From: Pseudomonadota bacterium
Lineage (GTDB): Bacteria > Desulfobacterota > Syntrophia > Syntrophales > JADFWA01
Reading direction: 5' to 3'
Assembly: GCA_015222855.1 (NCBI GenBank)
Contig: JADFWA010000306.1
Location: 1-5,100, forward strand
DNA length: 5,100 nucleotides
The notes beneath the pieces are model-generated. The model did not search any database, was not told the DNA's origin, and worked only from the letters and a program-made list of their open reading frames with translations. The position numbers and the translations under genes are program-made. The first letter of the stretch is position 1. Each line of letters opens with the position of its first letter. Below are positions 1-5,100 of this stretch, piece by piece.

Positions 1-179
1 ATATAACCACATTCTTCAAGAAAAATCACGTTGTTATCCACACAGTGTTCAGAAAAAACTTCCAATTCTGACAGAATGTTCGCTCTATTTATGGCCATTG
101 ACCCGATTAAATCTAATATCCTGTAAAATAATAATGACTTATCAAGAGGCTCGATACCTTTTAGTTTCCGTTCGATGCA
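1..179 (-). other. PhoU-like (DUF47-type) C-terminal helix continuing the cas4-like frame
   Basis: In the same frame as the Cas4 N-terminal part, the sequence changes to CIERKLKGIEPLDKSLLFYR, then ILDLIGSMAINRANILSELE, then VFSEHCVDNNVIFLEECGY to the edge. The pattern IERKL, acidic-proline-leucine-aspartate, a hydrophobic helix, and D-L-I-G followed by A and a polar helix resembles the last two helices of DUF47/PhoU-like phosphate-regulation proteins, where the usual form is like LIGDIADRAE. It does not resemble the Cas4 RecB nuclease core. Recognition is by eye and from memory of the family, so it is tentative. It could also be a divergent, unrecognised Cas4 variant. Confidence 0.35.
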
Positions 180-400
180 TCCCATCTTTTTTCTTAAGTA
201 ATCCGGATTTATCCTCTGCTTATCCTCATGAATCGTTCGTCCCTTTTGAACCTTGAAACGTTTTTCCTCATATTGCGGTATATCCAAATAATTTTGAAAA
301 TACGTGAACCTCGGGCAGAATAGATATTCCAACAAATGAGAGGCGGTTATCAGAAACTCGGATCTCTCTATAGGTTCAGGAGCTTGGGATTTGGCCTCAT
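1..400 (-). pseudogene. cas4: cas4-like N-terminal fragment, start frame broken and core replaced (runs off left edge)
   Basis: Cas4 is an Fe-S RecB-like nuclease that trims prespacers and selects PAMs during adaptation. The minus-strand frame codon-aligned to 401-399 is open from about 461 to the window edge. It reads FLITASHLLEYLFCPR, then FTYFQNYLDIPQYEEKRFKV, QKGRTIHEDK and DYLRKK (about 356-186), a strong match to the Cas4 N-terminus with the first Fe-S cysteine (FCPR) and the GR-x-x-H histidine. Two problems are visible. The frame has no ATG, GTG or TTG before the TTG pair inside the first helix (335-330); the ATG at 400-398 behind the strong SD is one frame off and stops at 368. Also, the expected G-x-x-D, E-x-K and Q-x-x-x-Y nuclease motifs do not follow; the sequence from about 180 on looks PhoU-like instead. 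Rare CTG (353) or ATA (404) starts remain possible. Cas4 identity of the first part is firm; pseudogene status is inferred. Confidence 0.65.
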
Positions 401-413
401 GTATTGATTTCTC

Positions 414-419
414 CCTCCT
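414..419 (-). promoter_or_regulatory. Shine-Dalgarno site ahead of the cas4-like frame
   Basis: AGGAGG (continuing GAG) begins immediately after the cas3 TGA stop. The nearest ATG, at 400-398, is 13 nt from AGGAGG (10 nt from the overlapping GGGAG), and opens only a ten-codon frame (MRPNPKLLNL) ending in TAG at 368-370. The Cas4 frame is the -1 frame relative to that ATG. The site shows that an expressed gene once began, or still begins, here. Confidence 0.6.
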
Positions 420-420
420 T

Positions 421-2880
421 TCAAAATGAAATCGTGGAGGAGATTTCGGTCTTAGGAATGGTTAAAAAACCAATATCCTGGTCATAAGCATATTTCATTT
501 GATTATCATGTGAAATAAATTTGTATCGTTCTTTCTCCTCTATAATCATCGAATCCTTGTAAGCTTCAACTTCTCGCTTTCTTAGGGAAATCTGAAAGGT
601 TTTTAATGCCGCTTTTAATTTCTCTATTTCAAAGAGCCGAGCATCTTTCTCCTCTTTTGAAAGCTCTTTTTCTTGAAGCTGCTCCTTACATACGAGCAGT
701 CGATCCATTTTTTTTTCGGCTTCCGGGGTTACCAAAATATAGAGTGTTTCTTCACTGTATTCCTCTATCAGCTTGAATTTTTTGACGGGTATCTGGGAAC
801 GGGGATTATCATCGTAATTCAAATCACAAATCGCTGCTAGAAGTTGCTCGGCTTTATTGGTAAACTCGAATTTCTCGAAGTAATCTGCCGAAAGATCCGA
901 GAAATCCTTGCTTTCATAGACATCTTGCTTTAGCGTCTGTTCAACGTGTTGAGCAAGGATTGGCTTATAAACGTAAGCATGATAGGGCTTTCCCTCATGG
1001 TTCACGTTGACAAGTTTCAGTAACCGCATCTCTCCCCCAAGTTCGCCGTATTCATTGTTTCGGTTGCATCGCCCGGCCACCTGAACAATAGAATCCAACG
1101 GCCCAAAATCCCGGTAAACAAATTTGAAGCTGAGATCTACGCCAGCCTCGATAAGCTGGGTAGAGACCACAATGATCTTTTCACCGGCTTTCAAAGCCTC
1201 TTTGATCTGATCTATCTTCCGCACCCTATCATGAGGTACAAGAAAGGTGGTGAGACAAAAAACCTGATAATCCGTTTTTTGATCTCTGATCTGCTCGTAC
1301 AGGAAGATGGCCGATTTTTTGGTGTTCATGACTATAAGGCAGTTGTCGTCTGAAAAGGATTCGCAAAAATCTTCCGCAAATTCCTCCAGAGTTTGCTCCT
1401 TCTTTTGGAAGGTCAGTTTAACCCGGTTAAAAAGCGGGGCCTTCATGTAGATTTCGCTTTGGACCACGGAAAGGGGTTCGCTTTTTTCCTGATCCAAAAT
1501 CTCCGGTTGTGTGGCGGTGATCAGAAGAAAATAGATATTGAAGCGTTTGCCCAGAACATCAAGCACCTGCTTTAAGAGATGGTAGTAATCCGGCGGGATG
1601 TTTTGCACCTCGTCCAGGATGACGATCGCATTTACCATATTGTGGAATTTTTTTAGAAAGCTGTTCGTATGTCCGATGATGGTGTGAAAGAACTGAACAA
1701 AGGTGGTGACTATAAAAGCGGATTCCCAGGCTTCCACAAAAAGCCGGTCATCTAGATAATCTTTGTACTCGTACTTTTCCTCTTCCTTTCGGTTTTTCAG
1801 GGTTTTGAAGCTAAGATGATGGTGTTTTAACAGATAGCGCTCCGGTCTTTCATCGTATTTTTCCTTTTTGGCAAATCGGATAATTTTTTTGAATTCCTCA
1901 TAGTTCTGATCAATAATCGAGGTATAGGGGAGGCAGTAGATAATCCGCCCTTCGCCTTTGGGAAGCTGTTTTTTGAGTTTATTTGCAAAAGCCAAACATC
2001 CGAAGGTTTTTCCGATTCCGGTTGGCGCGGTGATGGTGTAAAAATGCTTTTTTTGCTTAATCCCTGGATTTGCGACGATTTCGTTGAGAAAATTGTCTCT
2101 GAACCGATTGACTGGAAGATTCTGGTTAAACTTTTCCGGCTCTTTCCGACGACAATCTTCGATATAGGCGAAAACATCATTGATCGGTTCGTTCAGATTC
2201 CCCTCGAAATATTCCATATCCAGCCGGGCGGCATCTTTTTTGTCATTGTCAATCAGGACGGAAAAAAGGAGATTAACCACAAAAAAAAGTTCTATCTTTT
2301 GAGGCTCTTCTGAATACTCGTCCCAAAACTCATCCAAAAAATCCTCGAATTCTTCGATATCATCTCCGAAATCATCTATTTCTATGGCCTTAAGCTCTTC
2401 TGTGATATCCAGGTCAAAAATTCCGTCATACAAGGTTTGGATTTGCCTTTCCTGGTGACCCAGGATGTTTTCACCCAGTTTGCTTGCGATGTTAAGATTA
2501 TCCTCTTCGTCTTCTCGAAGGGTTTCGAGATTACCGTGATGGCGCTTTATGATCAGATAAGCAATCACCCCCCAAACGGGATCGAATCCCTTTTGTAGTA
2601 CCATGTGATAAGCGACCACTGCGGAGATAAAGCTATGCTGTGTGAGCGCATCCCCCCTTCTTTTACCTCGGATATATTGTTGAAAATAGGTGCTTGACTT
2701 TCCGAAATCATGAAATATGCCGATGAGATAAGAAAGCTCGGCAAGCTTATCCTGTGATATAATGGTTAGATTAAGACGCATCTTTTGGATCTGGCGGCGA
2801 GATATTTCCCCCACGTTTCGGAGATGTTCTTTCAGCGGTTTTTCAGGCGCGTTTTTCTCCGCCGGATGCGAGATCAGCAT
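421..2880 (-). CDS. cas3: Cas3 HD nuclease-helicase
   Basis: This 819-residue effector is recruited by target-bound Cascade, nicks the displaced strand and then unwinds and degrades DNA 3'-5'. An N-terminal HD nuclease domain (about 1-245) shows H19 (PLKEHL), the H57-D58 pair followed by GK (60-61), H82 (TQHSF), H92, H114-H115 (KRHHGN), and the D-x-DKKDA segment at 211-217. The SF2 helicase follows: Walker A APTGIGKT (285-292), motif Ia CLPYTS (316-321), motif II DEVQ (423-426) in place of DEAD/DEVH, motif III TAT (455-457), motif V VVSTQLIEAGVDLSF (571-585), and motif VI QVAGRCNR (600-607). All key residues appear present, so the enzyme should be active. Residues about 720-780 are a charged helical region within the accessory C-terminus. 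An unusually acidic segment sits at about 155-192 inside the HD domain. The ATG start 6 nt after cas5 gives a typical Cas3 N-terminus (MLISHP). Confidence 0.96.
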   Translation of the reverse strand: MLISHPAEKNAPEKPLKEHLRNVGEISRRQIQKMRLNLTIISQDKLAELSYLIGIFHDFGKSSTYFQQYIRGKRRGDALTQHSFISAVVAYHMVLQKGFDPVWGVIAYLIIKRHHGNLETLREDEEDNLNIASKLGENILGHQERQIQTLYDGIFDLDITEELKAIEIDDFGDDIEEFEDFLDEFWDEYSEEPQKIELFFVVNLLFSVLIDNDKKDAARLDMEYFEGNLNEPINDVFAYIEDCRRKEPEKFNQNLPVNRFRDNFLNEIVANPGIKQKKHFYTITAPTGIGKTFGCLAFANKLKKQLPKGEGRIIYCLPYTSIIDQNYEEFKKIIRFAKKEKYDERPERYLLKHHHLSFKTLKNRKEEEKYEYKDYLDDRLFVEAWESAFIVTTFVQFFHTIIGHTNSFLKKFHNMVNAIVILDEVQNIPPDYYHLLKQVLDVLGKRFNIYFLLITATQPEILDQEKSEPLSVVQSEIYMKAPLFNRVKLTFQKKEQTLEEFAEDFCESFSDDNCLIVMNTKKSAIFLYEQIRDQKTDYQVFCLTTFLVPHDRVRKIDQIKEALKAGEKIIVVSTQLIEAGVDLSFKFVYRDFGPLDSIVQVAGRCNRNNEYGELGGEMRLLKLVNVNHEGKPYHAYVYKPILAQHVEQTLKQDVYESKDFSDLSADYFEKFEFTNKAEQLLAAICDLNYDDNPRSQIPVKKFKLIEEYSEETLYILVTPEAEKKMDRLLVCKEQLQEKELSKEEKDARLFEIEKLKAALKTFQISLRKREVEAYKDSMIIEEKERYKFISHDNQMKYAYDQDIGFLTIPKTEISSTISF

Positions 2881-2884
2881 GATA

Positions 2885-2895
2885 TCCTATCCCTC
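2885..2895 (-). promoter_or_regulatory. Ribosome binding region for cas3
   Basis: The minus strand reads GAGGGATAGGATATCATG across the cas5/cas3 junction. GAGGG (2891-2895) is 10 nt before the cas3 ATG, and a second AGGA (2885-2888) is 4 nt before it. The GAGGG encodes the last Glu-Gly of Cas5, and the cas5 TAG stop lies between the two purine patches. This supports the ATG at 2880 as the cas3 start. Confidence 0.55.
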
Positions 2896-3699
2896 ATAGA
2901 ACGTGATAATTTTGTCTTCAATTTGATAGCTGTTTTTAAACTTCCCAAAAATTCGTTTTCCTGATTTCTCATGCAGCACACGTTTGACAGTATGGATCAT
3001 CCGACCCGGATCGCCCTTGGCCTTTCTCTTCTCCACGATTTTTTCATTTTCCATGTGAACGGGCATCTGATCAACCACTATGTGAGTATCCAGGTTCCTG
3101 TCATCCGTCATATCCGGTTCCCCGTTTTCCTGGAGACAAAGTGAGTCAGTATATTCGGCGCTTTCAGTGAAACAGATCAGCTCTTTGGGATAGCTTTGTA
3201 TATGATCGATATCTGCCATGAACTGCCGTTGGCCCAAATAAACGCCATACCCGAAATCCCTGTGGCGTATCCTGGTTTCAAGGTCATCAAGGAGCTTTTT
3301 GAAATCGTCGGCAACCACACCCACATAGATGGTGTAATCAATGGTTTTGCTTTCCGGCATCAGGAGTTCCAGCTTGCATTGGCCGTGCATATTCTTTGCT
3401 TTTCCGGTTCCCTTGCAGAGAAATTTGAAATAATCAGGATGCAGATAGTTTAAACTTTGCATTTTCTTTTTTATCCGGGTTCCGGGCGTGACCGCAGCCG
3501 AAGTCCTGAATTTTTCAGGACAAAATACCTCGTAGTAGCTGTCACGCTTATATCGCAAAACAGAGGCAAGCATCCCCATGATCACCGTTCGCGGCGGAAT
3601 CAGATAGGACAGGGAAGATGCATTTGTATAAAACTTCCTGAAATGGGCAAATTGCCCTGAAACCCGGAACGACAGAAGTTTCAAGATGTTATGAGTCAT
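2887..3699 (-). CDS. cas5: Cas5 Cascade subunit, type I-B (Cas5h/Cas5b-like)
   Basis: This 270-residue RAMP protein is expected to cap the crRNA 5' handle and contact Cas8b and the first Cas7. The N-terminal signature of the Cas5 family is clear: a first beta strand with FRVSGQFAHFRKFYTN (residues 11-26), then SYLIPPRTVIMGMLASVL (31-48), the conserved proline/arginine/glycine pattern of Cas5 N-termini. A second family feature is YGVYLGQRQFMADI (151-164), corresponding to the glycine-rich YLG segment. The C-terminal third (about 200-270) is lysine-rich and less conserved. No catalytic histidine pattern like that of the I-C processing Cas5d is apparent, so pre-crRNA processing is presumably done by a Cas6 outside the window. 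The start overlaps the cas7 stop (ATGA, 3696-3699); an AGGAG at 3714-3718 is 14 nt away, rather far, so coupling to cas7 translation is likely. Confidence 0.92.
   Translation of the reverse strand: MTHNILKLLSFRVSGQFAHFRKFYTNASSLSYLIPPRTVIMGMLASVLRYKRDSYYEVFCPEKFRTSAAVTPGTRIKKKMQSLNYLHPDYFKFLCKGTGKAKNMHGQCKLELLMPESKTIDYTIYVGVVADDFKKLLDDLETRIRHRDFGYGVYLGQRQFMADIDHIQSYPKELICFTESAEYTDSLCLQENGEPDMTDDRNLDTHIVVDQMPVHMENEKIVEKRKAKGDPGRMIHTVKRVLHEKSGKRIFGKFKNSYQIEDKIITFYEG
3696..3699 (-). other. ATGA stop-start overlap between cas7 and cas5
   Basis: The cas7 TGA (3698-3696) shares bases with the cas5 ATG (3699-3697). Such overlaps normally allow termination-reinitiation coupling. Coupling matters here because the only SD candidate, AGGAG at 3714-3718, is 14 nt from the ATG. 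Confidence 0.8.
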
Positions 3700-4577
3700 G
3701 ACTTGTCTTTTTGCTCCTGTGTCGGGTTAATGAGATTCAGTTTGTCTGAAAACGCATTTTCCAGCGCATCCCATCCTTTAAGTTGAAGTGCCTCGTCCTT
3801 CCAGTAATGTAGCATTTTGATTTTGGTCTCAAATTTCTTGAGATATTCAACAAGGCCCTTAATATCCACCTTGAAATCATCGATCCCCCTGAGCTTGAAA
3901 TCATCATCGGCCACAGGGGGCAGCGGCTCACGCAGGTCCTTGAGAAAGGTTTTGTTATCGGCAAGCTCCACCCTCAGATAAAGCCGTGGGGTCTGGCCGA
4001 TTTTGGAACGGGTTCGGCAAAAGGGAATGGCGTTGATCATGGCCCTGTCAAAGACTGCTATGTCATCATCAGAGAGCCCTGTATGTTTTGCTGTGTTGGC
4101 GTTTACAGCTCCATTAAATGCGATAAGCGAGTATTTCACCCGGTAATCCTTTCCCACCCCTTCGCCGGAACTGAAACTAGAGGTTATTGTTGTGCTTTCA
4201 ATAAGTTCCACCTTGTTTAATGAATATCCCCAGTTAAACTGGATGGGGCCGGTTAGATGGTCGCTTCCGCCAGTTTCAGCAAAAACAGCCCCAAACATCC
4301 GGCAGTCAATCAAATCTTTATGAGTTTTCCCCTCATCTTTTAGCTGCTTATTCCTGTATTTGGCATCTTTGGCACTTTCCGTAATAAAGATCGGCTCCCC
4401 TAGCTGCTTTTCAAAATAATCCCGGAGATACCGCTTCAACCGGACATCGCTGACCAGATTGGTGCTGGTATCGTAATCCATGCGCGGCTTATTTTCGTTA
4501 TCCATGTCGCCGTTGGGATTAGTCATCTTTGCATCATAGATAAAAAGAATCTCGCTGTTGTTGGTAATAGTCGCCAT
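3696..4577 (-). CDS. cas7: Cas7 backbone subunit, type I-B (Csh2 family)
   Basis: This 293-residue RAMP protein is the Cascade backbone. Several copies polymerise along the crRNA spacer and hold it for pairing with target DNA. The N-terminus carries the hallmark Csh2 region: a beta strand (EILFIYDAKM, residues 9-18), then NPNGDMDNENKPR (20-32), then a TNLVSDVRLKRYLRD segment (39-53). Further family traits are DCRMFGAVFAE (91-101), TGPIQFNWGYSLN (109-121), and the glycine/serine stretch SSFSSGEGVGKDYRVKYS (133-150) with the FNGAVN loop (154-159). The length is normal for the family. The ATG at 4577 has AGGAGGG 9 nt upstream, within the end of cas8b. The gene ends in an ATGA overlap with cas5. 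No defects are seen; the frame is intact. Confidence 0.95.
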   Translation of the reverse strand: MATITNNSEILFIYDAKMTNPNGDMDNENKPRMDYDTSTNLVSDVRLKRYLRDYFEKQLGEPIFITESAKDAKYRNKQLKDEGKTHKDLIDCRMFGAVFAETGGSDHLTGPIQFNWGYSLNKVELIESTTITSSFSSGEGVGKDYRVKYSLIAFNGAVNANTAKHTGLSDDDIAVFDRAMINAIPFCRTRSKIGQTPRLYLRVELADNKTFLKDLREPLPPVADDDFKLRGIDDFKVDIKGLVEYLKKFETKIKMLHYWKDEALQLKGWDALENAFSDKLNLINPTQEQKDKS

Positions 4578-4579
4578 TT

Positions 4580-5011
4580 TTATTTTCCCTCCTTTTTCTC
4601 CATGCCTTTTTTTATACCAATGTAATTGGCGTAAGAGATCCCACTTAAAATGTAAAAAACGATCTCTTCCGGTTTCATGGAAGATTCTTCAATTCCTTGA
4701 AGCCTGTCCATGATATTGCCCCAGATTCCATACTCTTCATAAATATCCTTTTTATAAATTTGGTAAAAATTTTGTACTTCTCCAACCAGGCGATTTATCC
4801 GGCGAGCGGGTATTCCGCTGAAATTGAGTTTTTTCATAAAAGAGGAGGACTTATTCCGCTGTGCGTAAACGATACTGTTGATAACAGTGCCAAGAAGAAA
4901 CAACCCCTGCCGATGAAAATTTTTTCCATAAATTACCTGATGTGCCTCAATAAATTTTATGTAATCTTCATTTTGAATTTCTGTAACCGTGTTTCCTTTC
5001 TTGCCATCCAT
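4580..5011 (-). CDS. cas11b: Predicted Cas11b small subunit from an internal start within cas8b
   Basis: In several type I-B, I-C and I-D systems the small subunit Cas11 is made by internal translation of the cas8/cas10d gene, in the same frame, and corresponds to the C-terminal helical domain. Here an in-frame ATG at 5011-5009 (protein begins MDGKKGNTVTE) is preceded by AGGAG at 5020-5024 with 8 nt spacing. The product would be 143 residues, the size expected for Cas11b, almost all helical and without an obvious catalytic motif. Its role would be to line the Cascade belly and stabilise the target and non-target DNA strands. The SD and start are seen directly. The function is inferred from precedent and position. 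An in-frame GTG four codons earlier is possible but lies too close to the SD. Confidence 0.62.
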   Translation of the reverse strand: MDGKKGNTVTEIQNEDYIKFIEAHQVIYGKNFHRQGLFLLGTVINSIVYAQRNKSSSFMKKLNFSGIPARRINRLVGEVQNFYQIYKKDIYEEYGIWGNIMDRLQGIEESSMKPEEIVFYILSGISYANYIGIKKGMEKKEGK

Positions 5012-5100
5012 TGTTTTCACTCCTTTTAACGGTTTTATTTTGTTAAAGATAGAAAGCCACAACACCATCTTAAAGGCAGCCAAAGCATCAGTGTTGTCCC
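4580..5100 (-). CDS. cas8b: Cas8b large Cascade subunit, C-terminal part (5' end beyond window)
   Basis: This is the C-terminal 172 residues of the type I-B large subunit (Csh1/TM1802-like). In the family, Cas8b binds the crRNA 5' region, recognises the PAM and recruits Cas3. The frame is open to the right edge without a stop, so the gene starts outside the window; the TTG at 5083 is not a credible start. Visible family traits are a helical C-terminus with the pattern FLLGTVINSIVYAQ, then MKKLNFSGIP, a helix with NRLVGEVQNF, and a closing PEEIVFYILSG segment, followed by a charged tail ending EKKEGK. The assignment rests on this pattern and on the cas7-cas5-cas3 genes directly downstream; exact subfamily (b1/b2/Csh1) is less certain. 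It ends with TAA 2 nt before the cas7 ATG, and its last codons carry the cas7 ribosome binding site. An internal start for a small subunit lies within it. Confidence 0.85.
   Translation of the reverse strand, partial: DNTDALAAFKMVLWLSIFNKIKPLKGVKTMDGKKGNTVTEIQNEDYIKFIEAHQVIYGKNFHRQGLFLLGTVINSIVYAQRNKSSSFMKKLNFSGIPARRINRLVGEVQNFYQIYKKDIYEEYGIWGNIMDRLQGIEESSMKPEEIVFYILSGISYANYIGIKKGMEKKEGK
4587..4593 (-). promoter_or_regulatory. Shine-Dalgarno site for cas7
   Basis: AGGAGGG on the minus strand, 9 nt before the cas7 ATG at 4577. It is embedded in the codons for the final Glu-Gly-Lys of cas8b, so ribosomes finishing cas8b/cas11b pass directly over it. This is the strongest ribosome binding site among the intact genes here. 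Confidence 0.8.
5020..5024 (-). promoter_or_regulatory. Internal Shine-Dalgarno site for Cas11b inside cas8b
   Basis: The minus strand reads AAAAGGAGTGAAAACAATGG here: AGGAG followed by an A-rich 8-nt spacer and an ATG in the cas8b frame. It decides the internal start at 5011. It encodes Lys-Gly-Val within Cas8b, so it is also coding sequence. Confidence 0.65.

Noticed and set aside
368..400. Ten-codon leader peptide or programmed -1 frameshift into cas4
   Set aside because: No classical X-XXY-YYZ slippery heptamer in the overlap and no obvious stem-loop after it; an indel or alternative start is simpler.
1393..1575. Plus-strand open frame of 60 codons
   Set aside because: It lies opposite the cas3 helicase domain, whose motifs are intact; no SD and no recognisable protein. 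It is a shadow of cas3.
1827..2180. Minus-strand 117-codon frame inside cas3
   Set aside because: Out of frame with cas3 across the Walker A region; composition (Ser/Lys/Pro-rich) is typical of an off-frame shadow.
2044..2313. Plus-strand 89-codon frame
   Set aside because: Antisense to the Cas3 HD-helicase linker; hydrophobic look comes from the complement of the acidic segment, not from a membrane protein.
3196..3660. Two plus-strand frames opposite cas5
   Set aside because: Fully antisense to a clear Cas5; no SD or family resemblance.
3737..3964. Minus-strand 75-codon frame inside cas7
   Set aside because: Off-frame shadow of cas7 with no independent start signal.
4697..5029. Plus-strand 110-codon frame
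   Set aside because: Antisense to cas8b/cas11b. The cas8b frame has family patterns and an SD-supported internal start; this frame has neither.
5081..5083. TTG as the start of a stand-alone 167-residue gene
   Set aside because: The frame continues open to the window edge with plausible Cas8b sequence (DNTDA before it) and there is no room to see an SD; the gene is simply cut by the window.
1..5100. CRISPR array or other direct repeats
   Set aside because: No regularly spaced repeats of 25-40 bases seen on either strand.

Overview
This window is the interference part of a type I-B (Hmari/Csh-type) CRISPR-Cas operon. All recognisable genes are on the minus strand and are read from high to low coordinates. 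The gene order is the 3' part of cas8b (large Cascade subunit), cas7 (csh2, backbone), cas5 and cas3 (HD nuclease plus helicase), followed by a cas4-like reading frame that runs off the left edge. No CRISPR array, cas1, cas2 or cas6 is visible. The source is probably a bacterium (or a bacterium-like MAG) of moderate GC content with purine-rich Shine-Dalgarno (SD) sites. Nothing here allows a finer taxonomic call.

The genes are packed tightly: cas8b to cas7 has 2 nt between them, cas7 to cas5 overlap by 4 nt (ATGA), and cas5 to cas3 has 6 nt between them. Several SD sites lie inside the last codons of the preceding gene, so one polycistronic mRNA with coupled translation is likely. The products fit together in the known way. 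Cas8b, Cas7 and Cas5 form the crRNA-guided surveillance complex, and Cas3 is recruited to nick, unwind and degrade the target DNA.

Two points go beyond a routine annotation. First, a good internal SD (AGGAG at 5020-5024) sits 8 nt before an in-frame ATG at 5011 inside cas8b. It would give a separate 143-residue protein, as expected for the Cas11b small subunit made by internal translation of cas8b. Second, the cas4-like frame at the left end looks damaged. It has no ATG/GTG/TTG start in a sensible place, and the ATG behind the strong SD is out of frame by one base. After about 60 typical Cas4 residues the protein stops looking like Cas4 and instead resembles the C-terminal helices of a PhoU-like (DUF47) protein. 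This suggests a deletion or recombination scar and possible loss of the adaptation module.

There is no gene-free stretch over 300 bases, and I see no convincing promoter, terminator, tRNA, mobile element or repeat array.
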